A DNA stretch of 64,000 nt from Haliclystus octoradiatus. Taxonomy: Eukaryota; Cnidaria; Staurozoa; Stauromedusae; Haliclystidae. Location: positions 13,213,520 to 13,277,519 of the forward strand of contig OU744449.1 of NCBI GenBank assembly GCA_916610825.1, in the 5' to 3' direction. Made by a program: the position numbers and the translations under genes. This document shows positions 53,301 to 63,897 of this stretch, piece by piece; position 1 is the stretch's first letter; every line of letters begins with the position of its first letter. The notes beneath the pieces were generated by a model, which worked only from the letters and a program-made list of their open reading frames with translations, was not told the origin of the DNA and did not search any database.

Positions 53301-53891
53301 TTCACATTGACGCGCGTAAAATATACTATATAGATTTGTTGGCTTTGAGGTAGTCTCAAACTCACGCTGCGTTTTCAATAATCCGCCGAATAGATAGCTT
53401 TTATAAAAACCAAACCCTCAGACAAATAAGAGATCAAGGAAGGTAAAATAAAATACACAGGTACATAAAATGGAAATAGACAGTTATATAGTTTGCTTTT
53501 ATTCACGACAGTATGTCAAAATTAAGTTACGTTGAAAATGAGCAAACAGTTTTCAGCCTTAATTTTTGTCGCAATTGACATGCTTTTAATGCTCAATGTT
53601 AATATTAAATACTGCGTTATGATAAGTCATCAATCCGATTAATAAAAAACCTGATCAATAATTTTGATCTGATTATAAAGTGGATTGTGTTTGGTTTTGT
53701 TAATACAATCATTGCTGGACTGAACAGAAACATGTTAACATTTTAGGGGAAATCAATAAGAAGCTATATACAGATATTTATCATAGATTGAGTATTGATT
53801 GCTCTGATGGAAATTGGAGACCTATTATTCATATATCAGGATATCTAAAGTCCGATAAGCATTAAGCAAACAGGATAACATTGTACCTTGA
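50333..53891. other. Intergenic region between hedgehog and NHEJ1
   Basis: 3.6 kb separating the hedgehog start from the NHEJ1 stop. It must hold the hedgehog promoter and any 5' UTR. No other gene is clear apart from one weak exon candidate (50823–50988). No obvious repeat family was recognised. Confidence 0.6.
50823..50988 (-). other. Candidate orphan exon, function unknown
   Basis: A 166-bp stretch open on the minus strand, flanked by a good acceptor (GATTACAG) and a consensus donor (ATT|GTAAGT). The translation (YFELGGQMTLPIYEG…SVNILDVIQFI) is protein-like, but I do not recognise it and no partner exon is visible. It could be a 5' exon of hedgehog, an exon of an unseen transcript, or chance. 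Confidence 0.25.
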
Positions 53892-56800
53892 TTATAATTT
53901 AAACTTTGATGCTTTCTGCTTGGTTTTTAATTGTGCCTTTTTAGCTAATTTTTTTTGAAGTTCATTTCGTCTTTTTAATTCAAGCTAAAAGAGAATTTTG
54001 TTAAATAATAAAGTAATCGAGGATAACAATGTATAATGAAAATGAGACTGCTACATTGTAAAATGAGTTCACAACCTGCTTGCAGATGCAGACACAATGC
54101 AGTTGCTTCGGTAGTCAACTTGAGTTAATCTTAAATAATAGGACATTGGCAGTGATAGTGGCAATTAAAAGTAAATCTAGACATCAATAACCATCCCATA
54201 CTTTTGCTGCTGTATTTTAATATCCATATCCATGTATCAAGTAATATCGAATTTGATAAATGAAAAGCTATTCTTCAGACGTTTTGATAGAAAGTTTCTT
54301 AACTTTTTTCTCCTTATTTAGCCAATGTAAAAAAACAAGAGATTGTATGCTTACATCTAGCTCTTCTGAATTATCATGCTTCCGTTTTTCACCGGATACA
54401 GGTAGAGCCTCCTCTGAATGGGCAGAGGCTGGTAGCATGAGTGTTGGTTCTGGATTTTGTGTTAGCAGTACAGTTGCTTCCAATGATTGGGCGTCATCTG
54501 AGATGGTAACATAAACTATATAAGTATAGGATATACATAATAGCATAGTGGCATTAGCAGGACATAATCAATAAAAAATAATGCGGAATGCCGTAGTAGA
54601 GCGTAAAGAGGGTGGAGACGGGAGGGTGAGGGCTACAAAGAAACGTAGATACTTCTGTAAGAATAACGAGCTGCTGAGCTCAATCTAGTAAAAATTGTGA
54701 ATGCTGTATTAGAAAATGGTACCAAGAAGAAATCACAGCACAAATACGTTATCTCAAACGAAAGTACTGTACTACAAGATAATTGTAAATGTAAATTATG
54801 GCATTATAACTATGGCCACAAAAATATATGTTTGTTTGATTTATACTTCTATTATATTTTCATTATGGTTTATGAACCACTAAGTAAGAAGTAACACAGT
54901 AAGTCTAGCTACATAGCATTAATGTTCAAACTGAAATAAACGAGCAGCAATAGGAAAGTAAGTATTTTAGATCGTACCATCGACGGTATAGCAACAATAT
55001 AGAATCGCTTTGATCAAAGGAATATAGCACCATTTCATATGTGCCCAATGACCCATTGAGAATTATTAAAATAAAAGATTGATAAGCCTGGTGGTGTATA
55101 TACCTTTAGGCTTTTGAGAATTTGATGCATTCATTGCATTTTGAAAGAATGCTTTGTTTTCGTTGCTGCTAAAGAAATTGTAAAGGTGTTCTTTCTTCTG
55201 TTGTGTTGACTGTGAAAGTAAAGAGAGAAAAAAATGTAATTACATACATAAAAAAATATTTATACCCATTTAATTAGAGCAATCAAATAACAGTAACAAT
55301 GATATTAAACTACATTAATGATTATTAGTTACTTGTATAAAATGGTTAGATGCACTTCATAACGTTTCAAGGTTATCTATAATTGCCAAATTTATCTGAT
55401 ACTTTCAAATTAACTAATAACAAATGCAGTACAATAATACATCTAAGAGGTTCAAACTGCTTATTGTAATTCGTAGTTACAGTGAAACCTGTATATAACA
55501 GCCAGCTAGAATATGTAGATAAATTGACCACTATATGCTGGTGGCCTTTATATACAGGGTTGATTCAATAGAAAATATTATTTTAGACATTGCAATAGTG
55601 ACCAACTATAGATCGGTGGCCGCTATATAGAGGTGATCATTATTACAGGTTTGACTGAAGATATATATATATATACTATATAGGCCTCCTAATAGATGAT
55701 AGATCGATACTTACCAGTTCTTCTAAGCTGGTTGCAATAAATGTATTTTTGTTGAATTCTACTGTCTCTAATGAATCTGTGGAATGACAAAAAGAAAAAT
55801 TATCTATCGCTGTTTTAAAGTCCACAAGTTTGTGAATATGCAGTTCTCAAAAGAGCATTGAATAGCACTGAGCATCATAATAGTGTAATATTCTGCCGAT
55901 ACTGTATCATACTTGCTAAAATTTGATCATATGTTGGTTGTTCTCTTACTTAAAAATGGCAAACCAAATAGTCTGCTAATATTGATTTAGCTATGTCGAA
56001 GATGTTTCATTGGAATTATAGGATTAATAATTATATTCTTTTATACTCTTTCATTATCAAATATTATTATCAAGTATGAGTTACCTTGTTTGTTTAACTT
56101 GTTTTATAATAAGGTAAACACCTTGTGTATTGATATTATTTGATCTCTATGTGAGATTCAAAACAAAGGGGGAACCGCGTAATATATTAGAATCAATGAT
56201 TTTAAAACATGCAAAATGTTTTATTGAACAAACAAATACTATATATTTATATACAAATATTGTTCATTGTTTGAATGTAGACATTTTTGTAGGCTTACTT
56301 CTGCTTACACTGACACCATGTGATTTCAAGTCAGCAATTTTTGCATCTTTTCTTTCAAGAAGAGAAAATAGTGTTTTCTGTTGCCTCTTTAATTCAGTTG
56401 TGATAATAAGAAAAGGTTCAACAAGAAGGTCATGAATCTAAAACAAAAACGATAACGTAAATACTAATTAAATTTAGTAATGTTCTTTCGAAATTATTTT
56501 CTTTTAAATCTCCTCCAAGTGAAACATCTACTCTGTGAAACAGTTCATAAAAAAGTCCAATCAAGTTTCAAATCTGTTCATGAAAGGTTGCTGTGAGAAG
56601 AAGCCATTTGTCGGCGATGTTCACAAACCATCCATTTGCTCATTTTTGCAGAGGAAGTCTTAAACAATTAACATATATGGTCAAAGTTAATGAAATATCC
56701 TATTTTGCCTACCCATTTTGTTGGTGCTTGCTTCAAATGAAATTTCCATACAAATGGGATGCCTTCACTTAGTGTAGTAGAGCATTGCAAAAACGCTTTG

Positions 56801-59800
56801 TCCACTGAAATCTAATAGTAGAATTACAAACATAAATTTTGTTCAAGTGCTGTGATTGTCATAGAATAAAAATTGATCAATTTTCACAAAGCTTACGCAG
56901 GTTATAGCCCACATTATTTTATTTAGATTTAAGTCACCTGAACAAATAATTGATCTATCATCTTCTTAACTGTGGACAGATAATTGTTCATGAAATTGTG
57001 CTAGAAAGGCTAAGTAGGACTAAGTATAAGGCTAATTTGAGCATCTTTTACATGATGCATTCAACCATTGCTGCACTGCTACACGATATGATCTCTAGCA
57101 ACCATTGTTTACTAAAAGGTTGAATTTACATCAACACAATACAAATATTTAGACCTAACAACCTCAAACATTTAGAGTAATCTAACTTAAAATATTAAAA
57201 GTCAAAATTCAAAAAGAAAAAGTTTGTTTTATAATCTAGCCCCTGGCATTTTCACTGCATGCCACACAGGAAATCTAAATAAAATAAACAAATAAACAAA
57301 TATAGGTTAGTCTACATATTACACAATACTTTATCATTTTGTTAAAATTGTTGAAACCTGAGTTAAAGAAGATATTTTGTTAATAATGTTACCGTAACTG
57401 CACTTTAATTCATTGACTTACACAATATTCTACAACATTCTTCTTTAATACAGTTAAGAAATCAATTTTAACTTCCACTGTCTACTCTCTACTGCCAAGG
57501 CATAATAGAATACAAGCTACTAGGGATTCGAATTGACAATTTGACATACAGAGGCATAATAGAAAGAAATAGAATATTCTATCACTATCTAATTTGAATT
57601 GAATATTGATTGATATATTTATCTATGGTGACCCAGTCCAGACCATATATTAAGCATCAATTTTACAAGTTTACATCGATTCGAATATCAGGAAATTAAG
57701 ATGCAACAGTCTGTTTGTTTTTACATTCTCTTTGAAATTCATTCATTCAACAAAATATTATAAGCATTTCATGTGCACCATAGATTGTCATAGTCCCTAT
57801 GACAACAGATCATGCACTTTGTTTCAATTTTCATCGATGTGTTGATTACTAGTAACAGTAAATTAAATGTTGTTGAACAGTTCATGAACAGATCATGAAA
57901 GGTTATGAGATTATGTTAATCAAGAAAATTATATTCCTATATATGCAACTCACTTGAAATGTTATATCAATATTGGGAGAACCATCCACAAAGGTTTCCA
58001 GTTTAGTAAGGACAAACTTGCTGTCTGCTTCAACATTTGGATTCTGAATCTAAATCAAAATAAACAATCTGGCCCACAGTTAGTACAATAGGTCTATCAA
58101 GTCAATGAATGTAAAATTGCCCAAGTTTATATGAACTTATTTTTAAACAGTTCATAAAATGTTCATAAAATGTTCATAAAATATTCATGAAGTGATCATG
58201 AAGGTCATCAACTCATGAACAATTTTTCAATTGTAAGTAAGTATATGGTCAAATAATAGGAAAACGTTCATCATATTTCAAAAACATAATTGGGAAGTGG
58301 ACTTCTAATTTATCCTTATTATAATTACCGTAACAAGTATAGTTGATATAGGCTACAATTCACAAATTTTAAAAATTATTGTATACCAGTAGGGCTAAGT
58401 ATTAGAAAATTTGAAATGATTAGTCTACACGTATTCTAAATGTTTACGTCTTTCTAAATCTACCATTGATTAGCAAATGTAAAGAGTCCAAACTGTCAAT
58501 AGAATATGATGGTAGGACGGTGTTGTGTGGATTAATAAAATTGAAGGTCCATGTTGAAAAGCTCTAGATTTGTTATCTTGTCCCGAGCAATTGGGGTCCA
58601 AATCTAGCTTTTCCAGTAATTGTTTGGTGGGGGAGCGGCGTTCCTCCAATACTTTATCCGGGAGGACGGCGTCTCCTCACTATTTTTATTTGAAGTAAAG
58701 TTTTATATGTTCGTTTTCATCAATATTAACAGTAATACATAAAAGTATTACCATAGTAATCATATTCGACAAGAGCTTGTAAATAAAGTAATTTTAATTA
58801 GAGTAAATCATTTAATCTCTTAATGTCTTTCACAATAGATTATTACATACTGCATAAGTCCCTTAAAACGCACTACATATTTTTTATAGAGGGGCCTCCC
58901 ATGAATGGATGCCCTAGAAAAAGGGACCTCAACCCCTACAGGATTTACGAGCCGTTCCCTGGCTATATTATTCACAAAACATCACTGAGCTGTTCTAGCA
59001 AATAGCAACGTAAACAAATGGAGATTGTATAGTCCAACACAAGGCAATGTAGGCCCTACCACCTTTCTATTGCTGCAGCCCTCGTATTTTGGCTGTGAAA
59101 TCCAAGTGCATTCTTCATGAAAACCTATGTTTCTGAATTCATACTACGGGTGGGTCTTGATATTGTTTAATTCCTGATGTCAAGATGGCTTTTATTATAA
59201 TATTTGTTAATTTGTTTTCATAGTATGCTGGATATGTGCAAGTTATTTAGTGATAGACAAACAGGACTTGAAGTTATAATGATAATATATATATTTAGAG
59301 ACACATGTTTACAAGACGAAGGACAGAGACATAAGAGAAGTAACAAGGTGTGGCATTACAATTTACAGTTCTACAAACGGATATGACAAGTTGACTTCCG
59401 CGCTAACCACCACATATAAGATGGATCAGGCCCTAAAAAGTTCACACTTATGTTTCTGGTCTATGTCTAGTCTTGTAGCTCACTGTGAATTTAAAAGTAA
59501 CGGAAAAGTGGTAATAAAGTAGGCCCACTGGCGTTTTAGGTACACTTTCAGCACATGTTTAGCTCCTTTTCAGAATATTGAAGTCCATAACTTGTTTATT
59601 GCCTTGAGCAAAGAAGCTGAGCTCCTTAGTGATAAATTGGTCATCAGTGAATCTGAAATCACAATGGGCCACGCAAGCAATCAAGCACGACACCGAACTA
59701 TTGGTACTAAAGCACGACATCAGGAAAATGAAACAGGTGATTTCTATGAAAGGAAATATCGCAAAACTGACATGCGTGAAGAGTGAATTTCAAAAAATTT

Positions 59801-60641
59801 CCCTTTTGATCAGAGAAAATTGCTATGAACTCAAGTCTTGAACTTAATATCATTTTTAAGATTCTAAGCCATATCAACCTTTTTATTAATAGCATTCATA
59901 TCTCTAATAATAATACCCAACCGACTTGGTCAACAAACAAAATGGACTACATTCTCATGGAACTCCTTCTCCGCGCGCACTGCACTTTTTAAACTTCTAA
60001 TTCTCTTCTGGGGCATCTATACGCCTTCGATTAGGCAAGTTTTTTGTGTTTAAGAAGTTTCTATTGTATTGAGGAATCCTGCCACCACGTCTTGATTAAC
60101 ATGTGCTTTGTCAAGGGCTATTTCCGGTTCTTTGATATAATTATTTTTTCTTCACAAGTTTCACTACCAGGCTACTTCAAGGAGCAAAGCCATCTTTAAT
60201 TTGGGGGAAGCTGAACGTTTGTTATGATAATAATAACATCTAGTTATCTAGTTTTTACATGAAAAGAGTAGGCCTATACACCGTGTATAATACAAGGTTT
60301 GATATTATCTGAATTTTGAAGGACAGTTGTACTGGATATCGTTATATATAGCCTATTTATCAATTAGAAATAAAGTATGCCTAATTATTTGCAATTACAA
60401 GTAGCAACGATTAACGAACAACTACCTCACATGAAGATTTGAATTCCTCTTCGTCAAGTGTCTCATACCATAAAGTATCTTGATCGTAGATAAGTACAGT
60501 GTAGCAGTAACTATTTTGAAGTTGAGACGGCCTGACAAAGTCACCTTTGACAAGAAGTCTACTTGTACTACTGGTGCTGTTAATAGTGATATCTCTCCAT
60601 GTGCGATTTAAAAGTGAAGCTGACAAATTACTTATCTCCAT
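53892..60641 (-). CDS. NHEJ1: NHEJ1/XLF-like non-homologous end-joining factor (eight exons)
   Basis: Exons: 60641–60426, 58043–57954, 56811–56713, 56437–56299, 55776–55715, 55209–55104, 54497–54304 and 53984–53892. All junctions keep frame and total 999 nt (332 aa; human XLF is 299). Residues 1–135 align with the XLF head domain: LLNRTWRDITI, VLIYDQDTLWYE (human LLVSDLQQVWHE), EGIPFVWKFHL (human SGLPFYWNFHC). Residues 136–180 match the coiled-coil stalk: LLVEPFLIITTELKRQQ (human LIRPLMGMSLALQCQVREL) and SHGVSVSR. The human XRCC4-contact Leu115 corresponds to Ile120. The tail is low-complexity and ends KQKASKFKL, a basic stretch like the Ku-binding end of XLF. Family role: a nuclear protein that bridges DNA ends with XRCC4–LIG4. 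The exon 7 donor (GTTAAG) is weak, so that boundary is least certain. The alignment is from memory, without a search. Confidence 0.87.
55480..55657. mobile_element. Small inverted-repeat (MITE-like) element in NHEJ1 intron 5
   Basis: 178 bp starting CAGTGAAACCTGTATATAAC; its end reads, in reverse complement, CAGTCAAACCTGTAATAATG, giving terminal inverted repeats of about 20 bp with a few mismatches. Inside are related GGTGGCC…TATATA motifs. It is non-coding. The ends resemble Tc1/mariner–pogo-type MITEs, but a TA target duplication is clear only on the left. A (TA)n run follows at 55661–55675. Confidence 0.55.
56812..57953 (-). other. NHEJ1 intron 2
   Basis: 1.1 kb, GTGAGT donor and ATTAG acceptor. 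It contains dispersed GTTCATGAA-type motifs (near 56985 and 57878) but no gene. Confidence 0.7.
58044..60425 (-). other. NHEJ1 intron 1
   Basis: 2.4 kb, GTAGTT donor and GATTCAG acceptor. It includes a short tandem repeat of TTCATAAAATG units (58147–58190), a hairpin with arms at about 58555–58572 and 58601–58617, and two GC-richer hairpin-like motifs (58630–58678). The plus-strand frames at 59592–59841 have no recognisable domain. By position it is a candidate place for regulatory DNA, but nothing proves this. Confidence 0.6.
58147..58190. repeat. Short tandem repeat (TTCATAAAATG)n
   Basis: About four 11-bp units, the last ones degenerate (TTCATGAAGTG), in NHEJ1 intron 1. Confidence 0.8.
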
Positions 60642-60669
60642 TTTTACCAGCTTTGCGTGCTTTTCTGGA

Positions 60670-60676
60670 CTAAAAT
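60670..60676. repeat. Target-site duplication of hAT element (CTAAAAT)
   Basis: CTAAAAT directly precedes the left end of the hAT element and recurs directly after its right end (63891–63897). It is 7 bp; hAT elements usually make 8-bp duplications. Confidence 0.85.
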
Positions 60677-63600
60677 CAGGGCTTCCAACCCTCCCGATTT
60701 AATCGGGAGTCTCCCTATTTTCACACATTTCTCCCGCTCTCCCGACTTTTTAAAATTCAATACAAATCTCCCGATTTTGTTGCCTTTTTTGCTACTTTTC
60801 AATATAAAAAATCCTGAAGCTGTTGAGCGTATCAAAGTCTTGTAAAGATTTTATTACCGTCGTAGACAGTGACTGTTTATGTTCCCGACGAGTCTATTCG
60901 CTAACCTCTTTTCGCCATTTTTGAATTGCCTCTGTTCCACCTTTTCTGAAGATGATGTAATCTCTATTTTGGTACCAATCTCACTATCAAAACATTCATT
61001 GCACTACTTCTGGTTGCGTAGCAGCACGATCAAACAAAATATTGCAAGATGGCTGATTATTTATCCGAAAATGATTCTATTGACGCTAATTATTCTGAAG
61101 TCGAAAGTTCTGACGTAGACGATGTCATTGACAATGAGGAAAGTTCGTCCAGCTCTAAAGAACCACTTGCAAAGAAGAAAAAATACTTAACACGATTTAG
61201 CAGCGATTGGTGTTCTAAATATCAATTTGTTCAGCCTTGTTCAAAGCAAGCTGTTGTTAGTGCTGAGTACAAGTTTCACTGCACTTATTGTAACACTGTG
61301 CTTTCATGTTCTCGGGGAGGGATCAATGACATAGAGAAGCATGCAGGTAAATTACAATTAAATTAAATTTTTAGTTATTTAGAATGTACACCGTAATCTT
61401 TGTTTTCGAACCTAATGAAGCCACAATATTTGGCTCCAATATCGAAGCAATATTGCTTCTCTATCTTTTCTTTGTCTTGCGTTCTTGTCAATGTTTTTGT
61501 TTGTATGAATATTCAAAGCAAATAAATTCTCAAATTCAGATATTAACTATAATGTCATTGTTTGAAATACATTTTTACTTGAATTATATTTTACTCTTGA
61601 CTTTTGCAGAAACTCCAAAACACAAGAACAATGAAAAGCATGCAAAGGGCTCAAGGATTTCTGCATTCTTCAGTAAAAGTCGACCGCGAGTTGAGAAAAC
61701 TGTGTCTTCTCATCCTTCAATTCTAGCAGAAGTGAGAATGGCAATGATGATAGTGCAGCATAATACATTTTTTAGCCTTGCTGATCATTTAACAATGTTT
61801 ATCAAGCAGGAATTCAAAGGCTCTAAGGCAGCTGAAAAATTTTCCTGCGCAAAAACAAAGACGTCTGCAATTGTAAATTGTGTAGGGGCAGCATTGAAAG
61901 AGGATGTTATCATTCAAATGAAGCAGAATCCTTTTAGTTTCATGATTGATGGAACAAATGACTCTAGTATTGATAAAATGTACCCCATTACCGTTCGTAT
62001 TTTTGATGTAAATTACAACCGAATTATGACAAAGTTTGTCGATATCAACCTTATAAGTGGAAAATCATCAGCAACTGCAGAAAGTATTTTTTCAAGTGTA
62101 GACAAACTTTTTGCTGAGCATGACATTTCTTGGAAAAATGTCACCGCACTTGGGGTGGACAATACAAACGCCAACATTGGGGAGCACAACTCGGTAAAGA
62201 GCAGGGTGTTGCAAAAGAACAATAATGTATTCATTGCTGGATGTCATTGCCACATTATTCACAATGCTTCACTAAAAGGTGCTACCCAATTTTCCAAAAT
62301 TTGTCAATTTGATGTGGAAGACCACCTTGTTGACCTGTATTTCTGGTTCGACAAGTCGACTAAAAGAAAAAACAGCTTGAAGGAGTATTTTGAGTTTTGT
62401 GATTCTGATTATGAATCAATACTTAAGCATGTTTCTGTCAGATGGCTGAGTTTAGAGCAGTGTGTTGATAGAGAACTGAAAAAGTACGAAGGATTAAAGT
62501 CATACTTTGCATCAGAGGATCATCCTCAAGCACGATTCCAGAGGCTAGCAAAGGCTTTCAGTAATCCAATGACGGAATTATATTTATGGTTTTTCAATTC
62601 GTGCCTAACAGGATTTTGTGTGTTCAATAAATTTTTACAGAGGGAGGATCCGCTTCTGCATCTATTGAAAGAACAAATGGACAAGTTTATGGAGAAACTG
62701 ATTCTAAAATTTGTAAATCCCGATAAACTGACAGAAGAGAAGCAGAAAGGTGGCTCTTATCAAACGCTATCTTTGGAACTGGGTAATCAGAAAGAAGATG
62801 AATTCTTAGCAATCGGCTTTAAAACAAAGCAACGGTTGAGAGAGCTGTTTGAAAATGGAGATATCACAGAAAACGAAGTTGATACCTTTTATTCAAGCGT
62901 TAGAGCTTTTTACTTGAACTCATTTCAGTATTGTAAGAAGTGGCTCCCGTTAGAAAATATGCTTATCAACAATTGCAAATTTGTTGACTTCCAATTCAGA
63001 GGTGCTGCATCGTTTGACAATGTCACAACAGCAATGGAACAGCTCCCTCAAATCCACGGTAACAGTTTGGTTGACCCCAAAATCATGGATGTGTTGGAGG
63101 AAGAGTTCCTTGCTTATAAGGTTCTTGAAAAAGAGTGTATACCAACATCTACGTGGGATGACGCTCTTGTAAAAGTAGAGGTAGATGCAAACGATCAAGT
63201 GATCACACAATATCATAGGATGGATATATTGTGGGCTTATTTACAAAATGTGTACCCCAATCTAGCAAAAGTTGCGTTGTCCATTTTAACAATCCCTCAC
63301 AGTAATGCTGGTGAAGAGCGTGTCTTTTCGTTGGTTGGGAGAAACAAAACGGATTTCCGGCCATCATTGGACACTGGCAAAACCCTAGCTTCGATTATGC
63401 TCATCAAAATGAATATACCAGAAAACTTAACACCATGCTATCAATGGAAGCCTTCTAAAGAACTTCTGGAGAAGTGTAAAAAGGCAACCCGTGATTACAA
63501 TGAAAAGCATGGTAGCTACAGAAAGAAGAAATAAATTACAGTAACTGTAAAGTTAAAATTAAAAAATCCATAAATTGATCTTATGTTACGATTGATTGAT

Positions 63601-63890
63601 TTATATGTACTGTACAGTATTACTTCATTTGCGTTGAGTAGACTATCTATCAATGATATTACTTATATTCAATTGTTACATGGGTATCCTACTATATTGT
63701 GCCTTTGAGCTTTCTTGCAACTTTCAACTCTTTTAAGTACTACTTTTAGTTCTTTGACAATTTATTAAGGTAGAAATTTCACCAAGCCTTGGTTCGCGAT
63801 AAAAATACAAATAGTATAGTAATCACGCAAAATTTGTCAGGAAAATTTGGTGTCCTCTCTCTTTTAAAAAATTCCAGGTTGGAAGCTCTG
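60677..63890 (+). mobile_element. hAT DNA transposon, complete
   Basis: A 3,214-bp element with 14-bp terminal inverted repeats (CAGGGCTTCCAACC at the left; CAGAGCTTCCAACC as reverse complement of the right end; 13/14 match), a 7-bp direct flanking duplication and an intact transposase gene. The left subterminal region is rich in CTCCCG motifs, including the near-perfect palindrome CTCCCGATTTAATCGGGAG (60691–60709), possible transposase-binding sites. Its left end lies 35 bp from the NHEJ1 start codon, so the element splits that gene from its previous upstream DNA. Confidence 0.92.
61049..63534 (+). CDS. hAT transposase (two exons, BED-type zinc finger)
   Basis: Exon 1 is 61049–61346 and exon 2 is 61610–63534, joined at GCAG|GTAAAT…TTTTGCAG|AA, giving 740 aa in frame. 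The N-terminus is acidic and Ser-rich with a basic AKKKK patch. A BED-like zinc finger follows (FHCTYC…EKHA–ETPKH), whose last His pair is completed by the splice. Candidate catalytic and core residues are visible: Asp in FMIDGTND, Asp in LGVDNTNAN, CHCH…H, the RWLS motif, and the C-terminal dimerisation block with Glu in NAGEERVFS (hATC). It binds the inverted repeats and carries out cut-and-paste transposition in the nucleus. There are no stops or frameshifts, so it could be active. The upstream extension within the intron (from 61384) is a reading-frame artefact. Confidence 0.93.
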
Positions 63891-63897
63891 CTAAAAT

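Noticed and set aside
54260..54514. Plus-strand Ser-rich ORF
   Set aside because: It is the reverse shadow of NHEJ1 exon 7, which has splice signals and frame continuity on the minus strand.
56130..56435. Plus-strand 101-codon ORF
   Set aside because: It covers NHEJ1 exon 4 in reverse. The minus strand carries the XLF stalk sequence and correct splice sites.
59592..59895. Three overlapping small ORFs in NHEJ1 intron 1
   Set aside because: They overlap on both strands and lack any recognisable motif, splice partners or homology I can name.
61384..61609. N-terminal extension of the long plus-strand ORF (hydrophobic start)
   Set aside because: This is intron. Exon 1 (61049–61346) splices with GTAAAT…TTTTGCAG and completes the BED zinc finger in frame.
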